Source of the DNA: an uncultured Holdemanella sp. | Lineage (GTDB): Bacteria; Bacillota_I; Bacilli_A; Erysipelotrichales; Erysipelotrichaceae | Assembly (NCBI GenBank): GCA_900754615.1 | Contig: CAAEDN010000130.1 | Location: 1 to 7,807 of the forward strand | DNA length: 7,807 nt | Reading direction: 5' to 3' | Part shown: positions 5,800-7,807 of the stretch, piece by piece | Position numbering within the stretch: position 1 is the stretch's first letter | How the letters are laid out: every line of letters starts with the position of its first letter | The notes under the pieces: generated by a model | What the model was told of the DNA's origin: nothing | The model's database searches: none | Seen by the model: only the letters and a program-made list of their open reading frames with translations | Translations under genes and position numbers: made by a program

Positions 5800-5928
5800 C
5801 TAAGTTATCCTTTCAATTCTCTGATGATTAATAGCACTGCTACTAAACAAAGAAATTCTTGATAATTCATCACTTAAGATGTTACTTAGGACATTGCAGA
5901 AACGTTCTCTTTGAAGGTTTGAATTCAT
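5800..5928 (-). CDS. 42-aa leader ORF at the head of the rep mRNA
   Basis: CGGAGGT lies upstream of the ATG, with GGAGG eight bases away, which is as strong a ribosome site as that of any gene here. The peptide is polar (starts MNSNLQRERFCNVLSNILSD, ends HQRIERIT), has no membrane segment and matches nothing I recognise. It is similar in size to small Cop repressors (about 45 aa in pLS1 relatives) but shows no clear ribbon-helix-helix. It would be the first gene of the rep transcript, since a promoter lies just upstream at 5957-5949. Its RNA contains a near copy of the antisense-RNA target (5894-5872). Its ends can pair (5903-5888 with 5806-5785, five-base bulge). Either the peptide or the act of translating it could affect rep expression. 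Confidence 0.55.
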   Translation of the reverse strand: MNSNLQRERFCNVLSNILSDELSRISLFSSSAINHQRIERIT

Positions 5929-5948
5929 AAAGCTAACCTCCGAATAAA

Positions 5949-5957
5949 ATTATAACA
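5949..5957 (-). promoter_or_regulatory. Probable rep operon promoter (extended -10)
   Basis: On the minus strand TGtTATAAT is an extended -10. The -35 position holds only GGCTTT. Transcription would start near 5942, barely ahead of the 42-aa ORF ribosome site. It would then run through the antisense target and attenuator to the 118-aa and rep genes. Confidence 0.55.
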
Positions 5958-5979
5958 TAATCTGGTATCTGAAAGCCCG

Positions 5980-6035
5980 CTAGGTCACGTTATATTATCA
6001 ATGAATTTTTTTTACCTTTTTCACTAAAAAAATAT
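5980..6035. repeat. Replicon-flanking direct repeat, copy 2
   Basis: This is the second copy of the repeat at 5482-5535: 23 identical bases at 5980-6002, then TTTTACCTTTTT at 6009-6020 and an A-rich tract. It lies just upstream of the rep promoter. A further copy of TTTTACTCTAGCA follows at 6037-6049. Confidence 0.75.
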
Positions 6036-6036
6036 A

Positions 6037-6062
6037 TTTTACTCTAGCATGCAATAGTAAAA
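6037..6062. repeat. Palindrome built on TTTTACTCTAGCA
   Basis: TTTTACT and AGTAAAA close an almost symmetric 26-base site centred on GCATGC, with two unpaired positions per arm pattern. The left half repeats the attenuator arm sequence found at 5568-5580 and, inverted, at 5608-5620. It sits between the divergent rep and plus-strand promoters, a natural place for a Rep or repressor binding site, or part of the origin. Confidence 0.5.
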
Positions 6063-6094
6063 TTGATAATTTATAATTGAATTATAATTATAAT
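6063..6094 (+). promoter_or_regulatory. Probable promoter of the two small plus-strand genes
   Basis: The region is very AT-rich, with TTGATA at 6063-6068 and two TATAAT boxes at 6083-6088 and 6089-6094. Their spacings of 14 and 20 bases are both off the optimum, so the exact pair is unclear. Confidence 0.45.
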
Positions 6095-6117
6095 ATATGT
6101 ATAAAGAGGTGCTATTT

Positions 6118-6294
6118 ATGAAACTTAAAGACTTATTATTAGTTGCAGATTGCAACTATCATGTATTTTTTAAATCCGAGATTGCAAATATTTCCGGACT
6201 TCCATACGAAGAAATTCAAAAAGAACAGTTAAAAGATTACCTAGATATGACTGTATTACGTGTGGATCAGGAATGGAACATAACTATTGGATAG
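6118..6294 (+). CDS. Small protein of unknown function, 58 aa
   Basis: I do not recognise this protein. It begins MKLKDLLLVADCNYHVFF, is acidic overall and soluble, and looks like a compact alpha/beta fold. The second half has a helix-like stretch (YEEIQKEQLKDYLDMTV) and ends DQEWNITIG. The start at 6118 is preferred over an in-frame ATG at 6097 because GAGGTG (6105-6110) is seven bases ahead. The upstream ATG has no ribosome site and lies among the promoter boxes. Its stop codon lies within the ribosome site of the next gene, so the two are one operon. It is transcribed away from rep, and a role in plasmid maintenance is likely but unproven. Confidence 0.75.
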   Translation: MKLKDLLLVADCNYHVFFKSEIANISGLPYEEIQKEQLKDYLDMTVLRVDQEWNITIG

Positions 6295-6304
6295 GAGAAC
6301 GAAC

Positions 6305-6511
6305 ATGACAGATATTAGAATTGATAGACCAGAAGAAACTAAAACACAGACTAAGAAATATTATAAATCTAAATACTGTTTCAGCTTACATCTTCCAAAA
6401 GACCTGGAAGAAAAAGTGAAGGATGCTGCCGAATCCGAGGCACGAAATGTTACATCCTATATTACAAGTCTTATCTTAAAAGACCTGAAGGAAAAGAAAT
6501 TGGTAAAATGA
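6305..6511 (+). CDS. Ribbon-helix-helix-like small DNA-binding protein, 68 aa
   Basis: A polar N-terminus (MTDIRIDRPEETKTQTKKYY) is followed by a strand plus two helices, FSLHLPKDLEEKVKDAAE and NVTSYITSLILKDLKEKK. That is the order and spacing of a ribbon-helix-helix domain (about residues 28-66). The ATG at 6305 is preferred because AGGAG (6293-6297) lies seven bases upstream; the TTG at 6287 has no such site. It could be a Cop-type repressor of the divergent rep promoter, a relaxosome accessory protein or a partition-type binder. The neighbouring palindrome (6037-6062) is a candidate operator. No ParA partner is present. Confidence 0.7.
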   Translation: MTDIRIDRPEETKTQTKKYYKSKYCFSLHLPKDLEEKVKDAAESEARNVTSYITSLILKDLKEKKLVK

Positions 6512-6519
6512 GAAATAAA

Positions 6520-6547
6520 AAAGCAGAGGATTACTCCTCTCTTTTTG
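6520..6547. terminator. Bidirectional terminator
   Basis: AGAGGA (6525-6530), a TTAC loop and TCCTCT (6535-6540) are flanked by A and T runs on both sides. It ends the plus-strand pair and can also end the minus-strand transcript of the second secreted-protein cassette. Confidence 0.8.
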
Positions 6548-6617
6548 TTTTTTTTATTGGTTATTGTATTAATTGCTTCTATGATTTTTCTGTGAAATTT
6601 ATCGTTTAGCTTTCTTT

Positions 6618-6887
6618 CTATTTAATAACCTTTTTTTTCTTTATATCTAAAATTCTAAATATTACATATATATAATATCCAATTATAAATAAATAAATTA
6701 ATATATATATAATGTTATTTTCTAATGTAAAAATTTTCTTTCCATATCCTAATAAATATAAAGGAATATATATTGAAGAAATAAAAATTAAAACATTAGA
6801 GCTTTTTCTCACTCTAGATAATGTTGTTGATAACAGAGTCACACAAATCCAAGAATGTATAATAAAGTGCATAATAAAATGTTGCAT
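6618..6887 (-). CDS. Small multi-pass membrane protein, possible immunity protein, 89 aa
   Basis: Three hydrophobic segments are visible: about residues 4-22, 32-49 (VLIFISSIYIPLYLLGYG) and 58-78 (NIIYILIYLFIIGYYIYVIF). A lysine-rich tail follows. The ATG comes four bases after the stop of the secreted-precursor gene, with AGGA about ten bases upstream inside that gene, so it is translated together with it. The family is not recognised. Small multi-pass proteins encoded directly behind an exported peptide are typically bacteriocin immunity proteins. That role is proposed from context, and the parallel 46-aa gene in the first cassette strengthens it. The extreme AT content resembles its neighbours. 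Confidence 0.6.
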   Translation of the reverse strand: MQHFIMHFIIHSWICVTLLSTTLSRVRKSSNVLIFISSIYIPLYLLGYGKKIFTLENNIIYILIYLFIIGYYIYVIFRILDIKKKKVIK

Positions 6888-6891
6888 TTTA

Positions 6892-7410
6892 TTATTTTCC
6901 TATCACATAATATGTTTGTGATTTAACCCACATTGACCCTTGATATGAATGTGGTGGATAAGGATTTGGCCCAGCATTTTTTCCATACAAATATCCTCTT
7001 TTATTAGAAGTAATTAATTCTTTTAAGACTGAAACAGGAACTATAGTATCTATAACGTCTATTAATTCTGCATTTCCATTTGCATACGAAACCGTTGTAT
7101 AAACAACCTCTATTACAGCCATAACCTGTAAAGCTGGTCCTACATACTTAGCCAAAAATTTACATAATTTAAGAAAACTTCCAGCAGCACTTCTATCATT
7201 TGGAGTAGTATTATAGTTTTCGTTTAATTGTTCCTCTACTTCCTCTATAGATGAAGCTGTAAATTCTAATTCTCCAAAGCCATTATAAACTTCATAAATT
7301 TCTTCTGACGGTTGTGGATCTTCTTCAGCGGCATAAACATCTAAATAAGATGACGGCAATACAGTTAAACATAGTGCAAGTGCAAGAAAAAATGATAATA
7401 TTTTTTTCAT
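6892..7410 (-). CDS. Secreted precursor, bacteriocin-like, 172 aa
   Basis: A Sec signal peptide (MKKILSFFLALALCLTVLPS, then VYA|A near residue 27) is followed by an acidic propeptide-like stretch (about 28-75, with EEVEEQLNE). Then comes a more hydrophobic, basic core (about 78-135, including SFLKLCKFLAKYVGPALQ) and a Gly/Pro/aromatic tail (YGKNAGPNPYPPHSY). The start at 7410 is preferred: AGGAG (7424-7420) is nine bases from it, but it directly abuts the in-frame ATG at 7419. An acidic pro-part ahead of a basic hydrophobic core fits a pro-bacteriocin. No family is recognised. The architecture parallels the 183-aa gene, though sequence similarity is limited to the signal peptide. Confidence 0.6.
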   Translation of the reverse strand: MKKILSFFLALALCLTVLPSSYLDVYAAEEDPQPSEEIYEVYNGFGELEFTASSIEEVEEQLNENYNTTPNDRSAAGSFLKLCKFLAKYVGPALQVMAVIEVVYTTVSYANGNAELIDVIDTIVPVSVLKELITSNKRGYLYGKNAGPNPYPPHSYQGSMWVKSQTYYVIGK

Positions 7411-7509
7411 AAAGTTCATCTCCTATCCATTATTATCTTTACGTAAAAACAATTAAAATATCCATTTGTATCAAAGCTCCTTTTTCATTCTCTAAGTGTT
7501 CTTTATACA

Positions 7510-7583
7510 ATGATTTTAACAAGTATAAATTTAAAAGCACAGTCTACTAATGATCCAAAATACATGATACAATTTAAAGGTAG
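7510..7583 (-). promoter_or_regulatory. Shared promoter element, copy B (for the 172-aa secreted protein)
   Basis: This is the counterpart of 3665-3738, with 64 of 74 positions equal by hand count and no gaps. The -10 TATACT is at 7527-7522 and TTAGTA at 7550-7545, again 17 bases apart. The upstream block AAATTGTATCATG is at 7575-7563. The leader before the coding start is longer than in copy A (about 100 versus 60 bases). Confidence 0.6.
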
Positions 7584-7585
7584 TC

Positions 7586-7658
7586 AATAAGTACGTGTCC
7601 TCGTACTTAGCTTCTGCTAAGTCTCGGATGTTTACTTTTGAAAAGTTCATGATATAAT
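7586..7658 (+). repeat. 73-bp promoter module, copy 2 (drives the antitoxin RNA)
   Basis: This copy is identical to 5642-5714 except at 7629. The plus-strand promoter is TTTACT (7631-7636), 16 bases, and TGaTATAAT (-10 at 7653-7658). The overlapping hairpins upstream of the promoter are unchanged. It lies three bases from shared promoter element B on the other strand, so the module and the secreted-protein promoter are divergent. Confidence 0.85.
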
Positions 7659-7664
7659 TCGTGT

Positions 7665-7731
7665 AGGCAAAAATCACAAAATTGTGCCACGTTAAGGAAA
7701 ACTGACCTAGTCACTCAGTTTTCTTTTTTTT
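7665..7731 (+). ncRNA. Candidate antitoxin antisense RNA of the Fst-like locus
   Basis: The promoter ends at 7658 and a terminator lies at 7697-7731: GAAAACTGA (7697-7705), loop CCTAGTCAC, TCAGTTTTC (7715-7723), then eight T. The ~67-base RNA has a 5' hairpin (GGCA..CACAA with TTGTG..CC). Bases 7669-7685 equal 124-140 and 7687-7693 equal 145-151, so it can pair with the toxin mRNA over its start codon, leaving one short bulge. The terminator loops of the two RNAs share six complementary bases. This mirrors the par locus of pAD1, although here the two terminators are separate. The gene crosses the circle closure point. Confidence 0.7.
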
Positions 7732-7807
7732 TGCAAAAAAAGAGAGTGGGTAGTCAGTCCACTCTTTTATGCTCTGTTGTCCGGTCATTTCTGTTGAGCC
7801 AATTGTA
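7723..7807. repeat. Terminal redundancy, right copy
   Basis: This is an exact second copy of bases 1-85, an artefact of writing a circle as a line. It contains the toxin terminator and only the C-terminal part of the 38-aa toxin gene, and should not be counted as a separate gene. Confidence 0.95.

Noticed and set aside
6097..6117. Longer start for the 58-aa protein at 6097
   Set aside because: No ribosome site precedes it and it sits at the promoter; 6118 has GAGGTG at proper spacing.
6712..6921. Plus-strand ORF opposite the 89-aa membrane protein
   Set aside because: It has no ribosome site, and the minus-strand gene is coupled to the secreted-precursor gene and ends before a terminator.
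7408..7419. Upstream ATG at 7419 for the second secreted precursor
   Set aside because: AGGAG directly abuts this ATG with no spacer, while the ATG at 7410 has nine bases of spacing and gives a normal signal peptide.
5642..7658. Direct 73-bp repeats as a Xer-type resolution site or mobile-element ends
   Set aside because: No recombinase or transposase gene is present, no target duplication is seen, and the conserved block ends in a functional-looking promoter followed by RNA genes in both places.
1..7807. CRISPR array, tRNA or rRNA genes
   Set aside because: No regularly spaced repeats, cloverleaf or conserved rRNA segments were seen on either strand.

Overview
The window is almost certainly one complete small circular plasmid. 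Bases 1-85 are repeated exactly as bases 7723-7807, so the molecule closes at 7722 bp. The AT-rich sequence, strong AGGAGG-type ribosome sites, sigma-A-like promoters and gene families point to a Bacillota (Firmicutes) host. A gut anaerobe is plausible but not proven. The standard bacterial code fits: TGA is used as a stop and Trp is TGG.

Layout, starting at the closure point. (1) An RNA-regulated addiction locus: a 38-aa Fst-like hydrophobic peptide gene on the minus strand (32-148), facing a short plus-strand antisense RNA (about 7665-7731). The antisense RNA carries an imperfect match to the toxin start region. (2) A mobilization block on the minus strand: a MobQ (MobA/MobL) relaxase (846-2174) overlapping a coiled-coil, tail-anchored membrane protein gene (203-862), with a GC-rich candidate oriT just upstream (about 2200-2270). 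(3) A RelBE-type toxin-antitoxin operon on the plus strand (2393-2884), with a textbook promoter and a palindromic operator. (4) A cassette of a secreted 183-aa precursor plus a 46-aa two-helix membrane peptide (minus, 3610-2908). (5) The replicon (minus, 5942-3778): a 42-aa leader ORF, an antisense-RNA target, an attenuator-like leader, a 118-aa four-cysteine protein and a 447-aa primase-polymerase-like Rep. (6) A plus-strand pair of small proteins (6118-6511), the second ribbon-helix-helix-like. (7) A second secreted-precursor plus membrane-protein cassette (minus, 7410-6618).

The genes make a compact selfish unit. Rep copies the plasmid and is apparently restrained by a plus-strand antisense RNA. 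The relaxase and its membrane partner would let it travel with a helper conjugation system. Two addiction systems, one type I and one type II, would retain it.

The least explained part is the pair of secreted-protein cassettes. They share an ~74-bp promoter-proximal repeat and a bacteriocin-plus-immunity-like layout, but the proteins match no family I can name. A second surprise is that a 73-bp block carrying a strong extended -10 promoter is present twice with one mismatch. One copy drives the candidate replication antisense RNA, the other the candidate antitoxin RNA. All functional statements rest on reading motifs by eye; no similarity search or RNA folding was run.
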